64,000 nt of DNA from Streptacidiphilus jiangxiensis (GTDB lineage Bacteria; Actinomycetota; Actinomycetes; Streptomycetales; Streptomycetaceae), in the NCBI RefSeq assembly GCF_900109465.1, contig NZ_FOAZ01000027.1, positions 1-64,000 on the forward strand, read 5' to 3'. The position numbers and the translations under genes are program-made. The stretch's first letter is position 1, and each line of letters begins with the position of its first letter. Below, piece after piece: positions 1 to 8,686 of the stretch. A model generated the notes under the pieces. It was given only the letters and a program-made list of their open reading frames with translations, was not told the DNA's origin and searched no databases.

Positions 1-118
1 CTCCCACCCACTTGATGGGGTAAGGCTCCCAGTAGACGACTGGGTTGATAGGCCGGATGTGGAAGCCCTGTGAGGGGTGGAGCTGACCGGTACTAATAGG
101 CCGAGGGCTTGTCCATAG
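1..118 (+). rRNA. 23S ribosomal RNA, 3' end (partial)
   Basis: The first ~118 bases carry the conserved 3' end of bacterial 23S rRNA, including the stretch around 'gaccggtactaataggccga' (about 88-107), which is part of the terminal helix region. Only the tail is inside the window; the 5' part and the 16S gene lie to the left. The exact 3' end is approximate. It is followed after about 55 bases by 5S rRNA, the usual 16S-23S-5S order. Confidence 0.95.
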
Positions 119-172
119 CTGCTACGCGTCCACTGTGCTGTTCTGAGACAGCGACTATCGCTTGTTTCACCG

Positions 173-291
173 TGTTTCGGTGGTCATAGCGTGAGGGAAA
201 CGCCCGGTTACATTCCGAACCCGGAAGCTAAGCCTCACAGCGCCGATGGTACTGCAGGGGGGACCCTGTGGGAGAGTAGGACGCCGCCGAA
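173..291 (+). rRNA. rrf: 5S ribosomal RNA
   Basis: About 119 bases beginning 'gtttcggtggtcatagcg' and ending 'gacgccgccgaac'. The two ends pair as the 5S terminal helix, and the internal 'ccgaacccggaagctaag' is the conserved loop B/C region. The strong hairpin at 303-335 follows directly, so this is the last gene of the rRNA operon. Confidence 0.95.
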
Positions 292-302
292 CAACCTTTG
301 CC

Positions 303-335
303 AGCAGGCCCCTGACCGACGGTCAGGGGCCTGCT
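303..335 (+). terminator. rRNA operon terminator hairpin
   Basis: A perfect 15-bp inverted repeat with a 3-base loop: agcaggcccctgacc at 303-317, gac, and ggtcaggggcctgct at 321-335, followed by a short gtgtc tail. It sits 11 bases after 5S and before the next gene's leader, so it should end rRNA transcription. No long T-tract follows, as is usual in streptomycetes. Confidence 0.9.
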
Positions 336-410
336 GTGTCATGCCGTAAAGTCGGGCTGCACCCGTACGCACCGTACGTCGTTCGAAGTGGTTCAACAGG
401 AGGCTCCCCA

Positions 411-1028
411 GTGGAGGTACAGGAGACACGCGTCCAGACCGACCGCGTGTTCACCATCCCCAATGTGCTGAGCATGGCGCGCCTGGTCGGGGTGCCGGTC
501 TTCCTCTGGCTGGTCCTGTGGCCGGTGTTCGGCGGGCCCAAGAACGATGGGTGGGCCATCCTCATCCTGATGCTGAGCGGTGTCAGCGACTACCTCGACG
601 GGAAGCTCGCCCGTCGGTGGGGCCAGATCAGCCGGCTGGGCCAGCTGCTGGACCCGCTCGCGGACCGTCTCTTCGTCCTCTCGACGATCGTGGGGCTGAC
701 CGCGCGCCGGATCATGCCTTGGTGGCTCACGGCCATCCTGCTCAGCCGCGAGGTCTTCATCGCCTGCCTGCTGCCGATCCTGCGGCGTCACGGATACGGC
801 CCACCCGAGGTGAACTTCATCGGGAAGGCAGCTACGTTCAATCTGATGTACGCATTCCCTTTGCTGCTGCTGACGACCTACCCCAACTGGGTCGGCACTG
901 TGGCGAGCGTCATCGGTTGGGCGTTCGTCTGGTGGGGTACGACGCTCTACTGGTGGGCAGGAATTCTGTACGCGGTACAGACTCGCCGTCTCGTGAAGCA
1001 GACGGGGGCGGGCGCCCTGTCCGAATGA
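411..1028 (+). CDS. pgsA: CDP-alcohol phosphatidyltransferase (PgsA-like)
   Basis: 205-residue integral membrane enzyme that transfers a phosphatidyl group from CDP-diacylglycerol to an alcohol, most likely in phosphatidylglycerophosphate synthesis. The family signature DG(x)2AR(x)8G(x)3D(x)3D is complete near residues 60-82 (DGKLARRW...[11 protein letters not shown]). Several hydrophobic helices surround it. I chose GTG 411 because a good Shine-Dalgarno (aacaggagg, 395-403) precedes it; the open frame runs upstream into 5S rRNA, which cannot be coding. The next gene follows after 16 bases with its own ribosome site. It heads a block like Rv1822 (pgsA2) onward in mycobacteria. The exact alcohol acceptor cannot be read from sequence. 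Confidence 0.88.
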   Translation: MEVQETRVQTDRVFTIPNVLSMARLVGVPVFLWLVLWPVFGGPKNDGWAILILMLSGVSDYLDGKLARRWGQISRLGQLLDPLADRLFVLSTIVGLTARRIMPWWLTAILLSREVFIACLLPILRRHGYGPPEVNFIGKAATFNLMYAFPLLLLTTYPNWVGTVASVIGWAFVWWGTTLYWWAGILYAVQTRRLVKQTGAGALSE

Positions 1029-1044
1029 GGAGGAGCCAGCCGAG

Positions 1045-3549
1045 ATGAAGGCCGTTGTGATGGCCGGAGGCGAGGGAACTCGTCTCCGCCCGATGACCGC
1101 GAGTATGCCCAAGCCACTGCTACCGGTCGTGAACCGGCCGATCATGGAGCATGTGCTCAGGCTGCTCAAGAGGCACGGCCTGACCGACACGGTCGTGACG
1201 GTGCAGTTCCTCGCGTCACTCGTCCGGAACTATTTCGGCGACGGCGAGGAACTCGGTATGAAGCTGACCTACGCCAACGAGGAGAAACCTCTCGGCACGG
1301 CCGGCAGCGTCAAGAACGCCGAGGACGCACTCAAGGACGACTCGTTCCTGGTCATCTCGGGTGACGCGCTCACTGATTTCGATCTCAGCGAGCTGATGGA
1401 ATTCCACCGCTCCAAGGGGGCGATGGTGACGGTCTGCCTGACCCGCGTCCCGAATCCGCTGGAATTCGGGATCACGATCCTCGACGAAGAGGGTCGGGTC
1501 GAACGCTTCCTGGAGAAGCCGACCTGGGGCCAGGTCTTCTCCGACACGGTGAACACCGGCATCTACGTGATGGAACCGGAGGTCTTCGACTACGTTGCGG
1601 CCGACACCTCCGTGGACTGGTCCGGTGACGTCTTCCCGCAGTTGCTCAAGGAGGGCAAGCCCATCTACGGCTTCGTCGCCGAGGGCTACTGGGAGGACGT
1701 GGGCACCCACGAGAGCTACGTGAAGGCCCAGGCGGACGTCCTCGAGGGCAAGGTCGACGTCGACATCGAGGGCTTCGAGATGGCGCCCGGCGTCTGGGTC
1801 GCCGAGGGTGCGGAGGTCGACCGCGAGGCTGTGCTGCGCGGCCCCCTGTACATCGGCGACTACGCCAAGGTCGAGGGCGGCGTCGAGATCCGCGAGCACA
1901 CGGTGCTCGGCAGCAACGTCGTCGTCAAGCGCGGTGCCTTCCTGCACAAGGCCGTGATCCACGACAACGTGTACGTCGGCCCCCAGACGAACCTGCGTGG
2001 GTGCGTCATCGGCAAGAACACCGACGTGATGCGCGCGGCCCGGATCGAGGACGGCGCCGTCATCGGTGACGAGTGCCTGGTCGAGGAGGAGTCGATCGTC
2101 GCGGGCAACGTCCGCGTCTACCCCTTCAAGACGATCGAGGCCGGGGCCTTCGTCAACACCTCCGTCATCTGGGAGTCCCGCGGCCAGGAGCACCTGTTCG
2201 GCGCCCGCGGCGTCTCCGGGATCATCAACGTCGAGATCACGCCCGAGCTGGCCGTGCGGCTGGCCGGCGCGTACGCCACGACGCTGAAGAAGGGCGCGAC
2301 GGTCACCATCGCCCGTGACCACTCCCGTGGCGCCCGTGCGCTCAAGCGAGCGATGATCTCCGCGCTCCAGGCGAGCGCGATCGAGGTGCGCGACCTGGAG
2401 AACGTGCCGATGCCCGTGGCGCGCCAGCAGACGGCCCGCGGCAGCGCCGGCGGCATCTTCCTGCGGACCACGCCGGGCGTGCCGGACTCGCTCGACATCC
2501 TCTTCTTCGACGAGCGCGGCGCGGACCTCTCCCAGGCCGGCCAGCGCAAGCTGGACCGCGTCTACGCGCGCCAGGAGTACCGTCGCGCGTTCCCGGGCGA
2601 GATCGGCGACCTGACCTTCCCGGCGACGGTCTTCGACTCCTACGCGGGCAGCCTGCTGCGTGCGATCGACACCAGTGGCGTGCGGGACGCCAAGCTGAAG
2701 GTCGTCGCGGACGTCGCGAACGGCAGCGCGTCGCTGCTGCTCCCGAGCATCCTCGGCAAGCTCGGCATCGAGGCGCTGACGGTCAACCCCGGCATGGACG
2801 AGGCACGGCCGACGGAGACCATCGAGGAACGGCGTGCGGGGCTGGTCCGGCTCGGTGAGCTGGTCGCGTCCTCGCGGGCGGCGTTCGGTGTGCGGTTCGA
2901 CCCGGTGGGCGAGCGCGTCTCCTTCGTCGACGAGCGCGGCCGGATCATCGAGGACGACCGCTCGCTGCTGGTCATGCTCGACCTGATCGCGGCGGAGGGC
3001 CGCAGCGGCAAGGTGGCCCTGCCGGTCACCACCACCCGGATCGCCGAGCAGGTGGCGGCCTACCACGGCACTCAGGTGCTGTGGACCACGACCTCACCCG
3101 ACGACCTCACCCGCGCTGCGTCCTCGGAGGGAACGGTCTTCGGCGGCGACGGCCGCGGCGGATTCGTCGTCCCGGAGTTCAGCGGGGTCTTCGACGGCAC
3201 GGCGGCGTTCGTGCGCCTGCTGGGGCTGGTCGCCCGCACGCAGTTGACCCTGAGCCAGATCGACGCCCGCATCCCGCGGGCCCATGTGCACCGCCGTGAC
3301 CTGGCCACCCCGTGGGCGGCGAAGGGCATGGTCATGCGCACGGTCGTCGAGGCGGCGGGCGAGCGGGAGGTCGACACGACGGACGGCGTCCGCGTGGTGG
3401 AACAGGACGGCCGCTGGACCATGGTCCTCCCGGACCCCGCCGAGGCCGTCACCCACCTCTGGGCCGAAGGCCCGGACGAGACGTCGACCCTGGCGCTGCT
3501 GGACGAGTGGGCCGCGGTCGTGGAGTCCGCCGGAAGGGACCAGACCTGA
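1045..3549 (+). CDS. Mannose-1-phosphate guanylyltransferase-like protein with degenerate phosphomannomutase domain
   Basis: 834 residues. Residues 1-230 are a nucleotidyltransferase with the intact nucleotide loop GGEGTRLRP and the [10 protein letters not shown] motif, so NDP-sugar formation is plausible. Residues about 245-380 are a left-handed beta-helix of hexapeptide repeats. The C-terminal ~450 residues follow the phosphohexomutase fold, but the catalytic serine loop (usually TASHNP) reads [10 protein letters not shown] and the metal loop (usually DGDxDR) reads FDPVGERV. The sugar-binding loop is partly kept ([10 protein letters not shown]). I infer an active N-terminal half and an inactive or regulatory mutase half. 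Start ATG 1045 has gaggagg at 1028-1034. It is co-directional with pgsA, suggesting a role in envelope glycan or glycolipid supply. Confidence 0.85.
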   Translation: MKAVVMAGGEGTRLRPMTASMPKPLLPVVNRPIMEHVLRLLKRHGLTDTVVTVQFLASLVRNYFGDGEELGMKLTYANEEKPLGTAGSVKNAEDALKDDSFLVISGDALTDFDLSELMEFHRSKGAMVTVCLTRVPNPLEFGITILDEEGRVERFLEKPTWGQVFSDTVNTGIYVMEPEVFDYVAADTSVDWSGDVFPQLLKEGKPIYGFVAEGYWEDVGTHESYVKAQADVLEGKVDVDIEGFEMAPGVWVAEGAEVDREAVLRGPLYIGDYAKVEGGVEIREHTVLGSNVVVKRGAFLHKAVIHDNVYVGPQTNLRGCVIGKNTDVMRAARIEDGAVIGDECLVEEESIVAGNVRVYPFKTIEAGAFVNTSVIWESRGQEHLFGARGVSGIINVEITPELAVRLAGAYATTLKKGATVTIARDHSRGARALKRAMISALQASAIEVRDLENVPMPVARQQTARGSAGGIFLRTTPGVPDSLDILFFDERGADLSQAGQRKLDRVYARQEYRRAFPGEIGDLTFPATVFDSYAGSLLRAIDTSGVRDAKLKVVADVANGSASLLLPSILGKLGIEALTVNPGMDEARPTETIEERRAGLVRLGELVASSRAAFGVRFDPVGERVSFVDERGRIIEDDRSLLVMLDLIAAEGRSGKVALPVTTTRIAEQVAAYHGTQVLWTTTSPDDLTRAASSEGTVFGGDGRGGFVVPEFSGVFDGTAAFVRLLGLVARTQLTLSQIDARIPRAHVHRRDLATPWAAKGMVMRTVVEAAGEREVDTTDGVRVVEQDGRWTMVLPDPAEAVTHLWAEGPDETSTLALLDEWAAVVESAGRDQT

Positions 3550-3570
3550 GGCTTCGCTCCCGCAGGTAGG

Positions 3571-3694
3571 TGCACCTCCCCAGGGGCGCGGGGCACTGCG
3601 CGACAAGCCACCGGCATGCGTATGGTCCTCAATGCGCAGGGCCATCTGCACAGGGTGGTTTCTCGCGCAGTTCCCCGCGCCCCTAGGTAGTGCA
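3571..3694. repeat. Long palindromic intergenic element, copy A
   Basis: Outer arms pair over about 40 bases: left arm from tgcacc through aggggcgcggggcactgcgcg, right arm the near-complement ending gcccctaggtagtgca. The core carries a smaller inverted repeat (atggtcc / gggccat). It lies in the 220-base gap after the nucleotidyltransferase gene. This is one of seven related elements in the window. Confidence 0.85.
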
Positions 3695-3769
3695 ACCAGC
3701 TGCCCTGCGCACAGTTCCGCTCGCGCCCCTGGGAGAGGGCGAGGACAGCGACGTGGGACGATATCCCCC

Positions 3770-4681
3770 ATGTCGACGACCGCACCCCGACCCGAGGAGC
3801 GCGCGGACGCGCGCTACGCGCGGCCGGACGCGTCGATGTCGCTGCTCACGGACGTGATCGAGCACAGCCTTGATGACGGCTACGCCGACGAGGCGCGGCG
3901 GACCGGCCACTACGGCAGCAGCCGGCTGCCTCGGACGCTGAAGGGCCGGCTGGTCCTCGGGCTCGGGCTCGCGATGGTGGCGACGATCCTCACCATCGGC
4001 GCGGACCAGGTGCGTCAGAGCGCTCCCGTCGCCGCCAAGCAGCGCCAGGCGCTGATCGACAGGATCGACCAGTCCACCTCGACCGCCGACGGCCTGCAGC
4101 AGCAGGTCACCCAGTTGCAGGCCCAACTGGACCAGGCGCGGGCGAGCGCGGTCGGCACCCAGGGGAGTGACACGCAGCTCAGCACCTTGCAGCTGGTGGT
4201 GGGCGAGACGCCCGTCAGCGGGCCGGGCGTGCAGGTGACCGTGGACGACGCGGCGTCGGCCGGGACGGATCTGAACAACGCGAGCCCGCGGGCGGGCGCG
4301 GGCTTCGGCGACACCGGGCGGGTGCGCGACAGCGACCTGCAGCTCGTGGTGAACGCGCTGTGGCAGTCCGGGGCGGAGGCGATCGCGATCAACGGTGAGC
4401 GGCTGACGACCCTGTCGGCGATCCGCGCCGCCGGTGACGCGATACTGGTCAACGACCACCCGCTGACGCTGCCCTACTCCGTGCAGGCCATCGGCGGCCC
4501 GGGCCTGCAGCAGTCCTTCCAGAACAACGCCTACGGCGGGCTGTATCTGGCGCAGCTGAAGCAGAACTACCAGATCCGCTACGACGTCTCCGCACAGGGC
4601 AGTCTCTCGCTGCCGGCGGCGAGCGTCGGGCCTCTGCTCAACGCACACCCGTCTCCGTCGGAAGGGACCAAGCGACCGTGA
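3770..4681 (+). CDS. DUF881 family membrane protein (first copy)
   Basis: 303 residues. One membrane segment at about residues 62-80 (LVLGLGLAMVATILTIGA) is followed by a coiled coil rich in Q and L (about 92-130) and then the extracellular DUF881 domain (about 140-290, with GPGVQVTVDDA and ALWQSGAEAIAINGERL). The function of DUF881 is not settled. In Bacillus, ylxW/ylxX (DUF881) and sbp lie beside cell-division genes, and in mycobacteria Rv1823-Rv1825 have the same order. The frame is open far upstream through the palindromic repeat, so ATG 3770 is chosen; no clear ribosome site precedes it. Its stop overlaps the start of sbp (GTGA). Confidence 0.85.
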   Translation: MSTTAPRPEERADARYARPDASMSLLTDVIEHSLDDGYADEARRTGHYGSSRLPRTLKGRLVLGLGLAMVATILTIGADQVRQSAPVAAKQRQALIDRIDQSTSTADGLQQQVTQLQAQLDQARASAVGTQGSDTQLSTLQLVVGETPVSGPGVQVTVDDAASAGTDLNNASPRAGAGFGDTGRVRDSDLQLVVNALWQSGAEAIAINGERLTTLSAIRAAGDAILVNDHPLTLPYSVQAIGGPGLQQSFQNNAYGGLYLAQLKQNYQIRYDVSAQGSLSLPAASVGPLLNAHPSPSEGTKRP

Positions 4682-5010
4682 TCGCCGTACTCGGGCTGGT
4701 GCTCGGAGTCGTCGTCGGGCTGTTCGTGCAGCCGGACATCCCCGCTGCGCTGGTTCCGTACCTGCCGATCGCCATCGTCGCCGCGCTCGACGCGGTCTTC
4801 GGCGGGGTCAGGGCGATGCTGGACGGGATCTTCTCCGACAAGGTCTTCGTCGTCTCGTTCCTCTCCAACGTCGTCGTGGCGGCGCTGATCGTCTTCCTGG
4901 GCGACCAGCTCGGCGTCGGCTCGCAGCTGTCGACCGGTGTGATCGTCGTGCTGGGAATCCGGATCTTCTCGAACGTGGCGGCCATTCGGCGCCATGTGTT
5001 CCGGGCCTAG
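4678..5010 (+). CDS. sbp: Small basic protein Sbp (DUF1290)
   Basis: 110-residue membrane protein of the Sbp/DUF1290 family. Hydrophobic segments occur at about residues 2-20, 25-40, 58-75 and 85-100, with the conserved DAVFGGVRAMLDGIFSDKVF stretch in the middle. GTG 4678 overlaps the upstream DUF881 stop by four bases, so translation is probably coupled. The DUF881-Sbp-DUF881 order is conserved across Gram-positive bacteria; the molecular function is unknown, with a proposed link to division or envelope assembly. Confidence 0.9.
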   Translation: MIAVLGLVLGVVVGLFVQPDIPAALVPYLPIAIVAALDAVFGGVRAMLDGIFSDKVFVVSFLSNVVVAALIVFLGDQLGVGSQLSTGVIVVLGIRIFSNVAAIRRHVFRA

Positions 5011-5017
5011 CCGTGAC

Positions 5018-5032
5018 GTTCTGTGACAGAAC
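5018..5032. other. Perfect inverted repeat after sbp
   Basis: gttctgt-g-acagaac is a perfect 7-bp inverted repeat with a one-base centre, eight bases after the sbp stop. It could be a protein-binding palindrome near the next gene's promoter. Its half-site order (GTTC...GAAC) is the reverse of an actinobacterial SOS box, so LexA is not supported. Confidence 0.4.
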
Positions 5033-5127
5033 CGGAGTGCAGTGAGCGAATACCGGGGTAGGACGGGTGGCAGGATGATCCGCGAGGGTCGGCGTACGAC
5101 AGACGTGACAGATGTGGGAGTGGCACC

Positions 5128-6006
5128 GTGAGCGGCGACGAGGCACCTGAGGTCCGCGGGGACCAGGAGCCCGAGCGCGCCCCGGAGCCGGAGGAGACCG
5201 CAGCGAGGAACGTCGACGCCGAGGTCGAGGAGTCGGTCGAGGAGTCGGTCGAGCCCGCGCCGGAGGAGGAGCCGGGGCCCGTGCTCAGCGGGCGTCAGCG
5301 CCTCGCGGCCGCGCTGTGGCCGCCGCGCGTCAACCGGGCCCAGCTCGTCGTCGCCCTGCTGCTGTTCGCGCTGGGCCTCGGCGTCGCCTTCCAGGTGCGG
5401 GCCAACACCACCGAGAACCAGCTGCGCGGCGCACGTGAGGATGATCTCGTACGCATCCTCGACGAGGTCGACTCCCGGCAGCAGCGCCTCGATCAGGAAC
5501 GCCAGCAGCTGCAGACGTCGTTGACGCAGTTGCAGACCAGTTCGAACCAGGCGAAGGAGGCGCAGGCCCAGACGAAGCTGAAGGAGCAGCAGCTCGGCAT
5601 TCTCGCGGGGACGGTCGCGGCGACCGGCCCCGGGGTGACGCTGACCATCAAGGACCCGGGCGGCAACGTCCAGGCGGCTATGCTGCTCAACACGCTGGAG
5701 GAGCTGCGCGCGGCAGGGGCGGAGGCGGTACAGATCAACAATGTCCGGGTGGTGGCGGGCACCTGGTTCTCGGATGCCAACCGGGGCACGGTGACGGTGA
5801 GCGGAACGACCGTCTCGCAGCCGTACGTGTTCACGGTCATCGGCAATCCACAGGATCTCGACACCGCGATGAACATTCCGGGGGGTGTGGTGCAGTCGGT
5901 GGACCGTGACAACGGGACCGCGACGGTGAGGCGCTCGCAGTCCCTGGCCGTGACTGCCTTGATCCCTTTGAGCACGCCCGACTACGCTCACACGACGCAC
6001 CCATGA
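5128..6006 (+). CDS. DUF881 family membrane protein (second copy)
   Basis: 292 residues. The first ~60 residues are very acidic (repeats of VEESVEESVE and PEEEPGP), then comes one membrane helix at about residues 72-90 (LVVALLLFALGLGVAFQV), a long coiled coil (about 95-155, many Q/L heptads) and the DUF881 domain (TGPGVTLTIKDPGG, LNTLEELRAAGAEAVQINNVRV). The C-terminal domain closely parallels the first DUF881 copy, consistent with an old duplication around sbp. Start GTG 5128 has a weak purine-rich site (atgtgggag). A 117-base gap separates it from sbp, so it may have its own promoter. The extracellular part may act at the cell wall; this is inference. Confidence 0.85.
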   Translation: MSGDEAPEVRGDQEPERAPEPEETAARNVDAEVEESVEESVEPAPEEEPGPVLSGRQRLAAALWPPRVNRAQLVVALLLFALGLGVAFQVRANTTENQLRGAREDDLVRILDEVDSRQQRLDQERQQLQTSLTQLQTSSNQAKEAQAQTKLKEQQLGILAGTVAATGPGVTLTIKDPGGNVQAAMLLNTLEELRAAGAEAVQINNVRVVAGTWFSDANRGTVTVSGTTVSQPYVFTVIGNPQDLDTAMNIPGGVVQSVDRDNGTATVRRSQSLAVTALIPLSTPDYAHTTHP

Positions 6007-6112
6007 CGTCTTTCGCCTCACCAGTTACTCAAGTTCCGCCCGTACCAGTCCTGTCCACGATGGCTCCACCTCGCCCCACGGGCGGGTCCGTGTCACGCAA
6101 GGGGTATCGCCC

Positions 6113-6952
6113 GTGAGTCTGTTCTCGAAGCTGTTCGGCCGGAAGTCCCGTGAGGGCGCTGCGGTCGAGGCGCCCACCGCCCGCCACCGCAGGGCGGACG
6201 CCGAGTACGGGTCCGCTGTGCCGGGCATGCGCGCGCCGGAGGGCGACAACTACGCGCCGACCGGTGAGCGGCCGCTGTTCCGCGACGAGGACGGCCGACA
6301 CGCGGGCGCGCCGAGTGGCGGTCCTATAGCCCCCCAGCCGGTACCCTCAAGCTCAGGTGGAGGGTTTGCGGCCGATCCGTATTCCCAAGGCCAGTCAGGC
6401 GATCCGCGACAGGAGGCCGCAGGCGTGACGTTGTGCACCCGATGCGGATACAACAACCCCGATTCCGCCCGCTTCTGCTCCAACTGCGGTGCCCCGCTGC
6501 GGGCCCGTGTCGGTGGGGTGGAGCGTCCGTCGGAGACGACGTCCACGATCTCGATCTCCGGTCTGGAGGCCTACGAGCCCGAGGTGGCGACGCAGGTCCC
6601 CGGGCTGTCTCCGGAGGCGCAGGCGGCGGTGGACGCTCTTCCGCTGGGCTCGGCCCTGCTGGTGGTGCGTCGTGGTCCGAACTCGGGCAGCCGTTTCCTG
6701 CTCAACACCGACCTGACCACGGCAGGCCGTGACACCCAGAGCGACATCTTCCTGGACGACATCACCGTCTCGCGTCGCCACGTGGAGTTCCGGCGCCACC
6801 AGGGCGGTGCCTTCACCGTCGCCGACGTGGGCAGCCTGAACGGCACCTACGTCAACCGTGAGCGGATCGACGAGGTGCCGCTGAACACCGGCGACGAGGT
6901 GCAGATCGGGAAGTACCGGCTGGTCTTCTTCGCCGCCCGCCCGGGGTACTGA
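6113..6952 (+). CDS. garA: GarA/OdhI-like FHA-domain protein with zinc ribbon
   Basis: 279 residues. The N-terminal ~100 residues are low complexity and charged. A zinc ribbon CTRCGYNN...CSNCGAPL sits at about 106-125, then SETTSTISI (about 141-149) contains the ETTS phosphothreonine motif known from mycobacterial GarA. The FHA domain is at about 178-275 (GRDTQSDIFLDDITVSRRHVEF, GSLNGTYVN). GarA/OdhI, when unphosphorylated, inhibit 2-oxoglutarate dehydrogenase and related enzymes, and Ser/Thr kinases release them. The position before an FtsR-like MerR gene matches cg1630-cg1631 and Rv1827-Rv1828. The long N-terminal extension with a zinc ribbon is unlike short GarA (~160 residues). GTG 6113 is preceded by aagggg. 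Confidence 0.86.
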   Translation: MSLFSKLFGRKSREGAAVEAPTARHRRADAEYGSAVPGMRAPEGDNYAPTGERPLFRDEDGRHAGAPSGGPIAPQPVPSSSGGGFAADPYSQGQSGDPRQEAAGVTLCTRCGYNNPDSARFCSNCGAPLRARVGGVERPSETTSTISISGLEAYEPEVATQVPGLSPEAQAAVDALPLGSALLVVRRGPNSGSRFLLNTDLTTAGRDTQSDIFLDDITVSRRHVEFRRHQGGAFTVADVGSLNGTYVNRERIDEVPLNTGDEVQIGKYRLVFFAARPGY

Positions 6953-6992
6953 GACGCGGTGCCCCGCCCCTGGGAGGAGTGAGTCAACCGTC

Positions 6993-7769
6993 GTGCAAGC
7001 CGACAGCGGTACCTCGGGGGCGGTGGCGCCCTTCGTTCCTCCCGGCCGTCGGGCCGGTACGGTCGTGGTCCGGCCGCAGTTGCTGAGCATCGGTGCGGTC
7101 CTGACCGAACTGCAGGCGGAGTTCCCGGAGGTCACGATCTCCAAGATCCGCTTCCTGGAGGCGGAGCGGCTGGTCGAGCCGCAGCGGACGCCTTCGGGGT
7201 ACCGCAAGTTCAGCGAGGCCGACGTGGAGCGGCTGGCGTACGTTCTGCGGATGCAGCGCGACCACTACCTGCCGCTGCGCGTCATCCGCGAGCACCTCGC
7301 CGCGCTGGACCGCGGCGAGAACCCCCCGGCGCTGCCGGGGCCCGGCGGGGCTGACGAGCCCGCGGCCGACGTCACGATCACGCCCGGCCCGCAGCTGCCG
7401 TCCGGGCCGCGTCTGGGCCGCTCCGAGTTGTTGGCTGCCGCCGGCATCAGCGAGCAGCAGTTGGGCGACTGGGAGTCCTACGGGCTCGTCAGCGCGGACG
7501 CCGACGGCGGTTTCGACGGGGAGATGCTGCAAGTCGCCAGACTCGTCGCGGAGTTGGGCCGCTTCGGGCTGGAGCCGCGGCATCTGCGCGCGGTCAAGGC
7601 CGCGGCGGACCGGGAGATCGGCCTGGTGGAGCAGATCGTCGCGCCGCTGCGGCGCCACCGCAATCCGCAGACGCGCGCCCACGCGGCGGCGATGGCGCGT
7701 GAGCTGGCCAACCTCTCCGTCCGTCTCCACGCCGCACTGGTGCAGGCGGGGCTCCGGGCCCGTCCGTAG
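6993..7769 (+). CDS. ftsR: MerR-family regulator, FtsR/Rv1828-like
   Basis: 258 residues. The N-terminal winged helix-turn-helix at about 28-100 shows LSIGAVLTELQAEFPEVTISKIRFLEAERLVEPQRTPSGYRKFSEADVERL in pieces, the MerR fold. A proline/glycine linker follows, then a C-terminal domain (about 140-255) with no obvious metal or drug-binding cysteines. The homologue FtsR of Corynebacterium (cg1631) controls ftsZ. Here it follows the garA-like gene by 40 bases, the same order as in other actinobacteria. GTG 6993 is taken as start; the ggagg site at 6973-6977 is a little far upstream. A palindromic repeat follows immediately. Confidence 0.84.
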   Translation: MQADSGTSGAVAPFVPPGRRAGTVVVRPQLLSIGAVLTELQAEFPEVTISKIRFLEAERLVEPQRTPSGYRKFSEADVERLAYVLRMQRDHYLPLRVIREHLAALDRGENPPALPGPGGADEPAADVTITPGPQLPSGPRLGRSELLAAAGISEQQLGDWESYGLVSADADGGFDGEMLQVARLVAELGRFGLEPRHLRAVKAAADREIGLVEQIVAPLRRHRNPQTRAHAAAMARELANLSVRLHAALVQAGLRARP

Positions 7770-7771
7770 GT

Positions 7772-7912
7772 TTGCACTACCCAGGGGCGCGGGGCTCTAC
7801 CGACTCACCGAGGGGCGCGAGGAACCACCCGGTGCTGATGGCCCTGCTCGTGCAGAGACTCACCACTCAGGGTGGCTTGTCGCGCAGTTCCCCGCGCCCC
7901 TGGGTAGTGCAA
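7772..7912. repeat. Long palindromic intergenic element, copy B
   Basis: The outermost arms are perfect for 23 bases: the left arm begins ttgcactacccaggggcgcg and the right arm ends with its exact complement (gcgcccctgggtagtgcaa). The interior is longer than in other copies and the left arm holds an extra partial copy of the core (gaggggcgcgaggaacc), as if one element had inserted into or recombined with another. It begins three bases after the ftsR-like stop codon. Confidence 0.88.
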
Positions 7913-7981
7913 CTGGCCCTCGGTGCCGCTGCGGAGATAGAGCAACTGGCCTATCTGGCCCCTGCGCCCTAGGGTTGCATT

Positions 7982-8458
7982 GTGAACGAGCTAGACGTCG
8001 TGGGCGTCAGGGTGGAGATGCCGTCGAACCAGCCGATCGTGCTGCTGCGCGAGGTCGGCGGGGACCGCTATCTCCCCATCTGGATCGGGCCCGGCGAGGC
8101 AACGGCCATCGCCTTCGCACAGCAGGGCATGACTCCCGTGCGGCCGCTCACGCACGACCTCTTCCGGAACGTGCTGGAAGCCGTCGGTCAGCGGTTGACC
8201 GCCGTGCGGATCACCGATCTGCGGGAGGGCGTGTTCTACGCCGAGCTGGTGTTCGCCAGCGGCGTCGAGGTCAGTGCGCGTCCCTCGGACGCGATAGCCC
8301 TCGCGCTGCGCACCGGGACGCCGATCTACGGTGCCGACGACGTGCTCGACGAGGCCGGGATCGCGATCCCGGACGAGCAGGAGGACGAGGTCGAGCGGTT
8401 CCGCGAGTTCCTGGACCAGATCTCCCCGGAGGATTTCGGCAGCTCCGGCGCCCAGTGA
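7982..8458 (+). CDS. Bifunctional nuclease family protein (DUF151)
   Basis: 158 residues, the full length of the BFN/DUF151 family. Typical segments are ELDVVGVRVE (start), LLREVGGDRYLPIWIGPGEATAIAFAQQG, RPLTHDLFRNVLEAVG and RPSDAIALALRTGTPIY. Plant members show DNase/RNase activity; bacterial roles are not settled. GTG 7982 has no ribosome site, but a TAGGGT hexamer at 7970-7975 puts transcription start at or next to the GTG, so this is probably a leaderless mRNA. It matches Rv1829 in position between two MerR genes. The acidic C-terminus is common in this family. Confidence 0.88.
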   Translation: MNELDVVGVRVEMPSNQPIVLLREVGGDRYLPIWIGPGEATAIAFAQQGMTPVRPLTHDLFRNVLEAVGQRLTAVRITDLREGVFYAELVFASGVEVSARPSDAIALALRTGTPIYGADDVLDEAGIAIPDEQEDEVERFREFLDQISPEDFGSSGAQ

Positions 8459-8583
8459 GCGTCGGGATCCGTGCGCGATCGGGTGGGTTTGGCCCGGTCC
8501 ATTCGCGCGGACATACCCCCGTCCAGGACACGCAAAACCACCCGCGAGACTGACGTCACCCGCCATGCCGAGCGTGGCGATCG

Positions 8584-8612
8584 TTGACGCGCTCTTGCCT
8601 TCTGCCTACCTT
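8584..8612 (+). promoter_or_regulatory. Promoter of the second MerR gene
   Basis: TTGACG at 8584-8589 and TACCTT at 8607-8612 are separated by 17 bases, the best housekeeping-type promoter in this block. Predicted transcription start is about 8618-8620, which coincides with a GTG (8618) of the downstream frame; either a leaderless product from 8618 or a leader to the start at 8687 is possible. Confidence 0.65.
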
Positions 8613-8686
8613 CGACTGTGAACGTCCCGGGTGTGCCACCCCGCGCCCCCGCGCAGGCGGTTCCGGAGTCGACAGGACGGAGGGTC

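Noticed and set aside
3571-3694. Long palindromes considered as a CRISPR array
   Set aside because: Copies are single, far apart and palindromic, with no regular spacers and no cas genes.
5018-5032. GTTCTGTGACAGAAC considered as an SOS box
   Set aside because: Actinobacterial LexA sites read GAAC-N4-GTTC; here the halves are in the opposite order with different spacing, and the next gene is not a DNA-repair gene.
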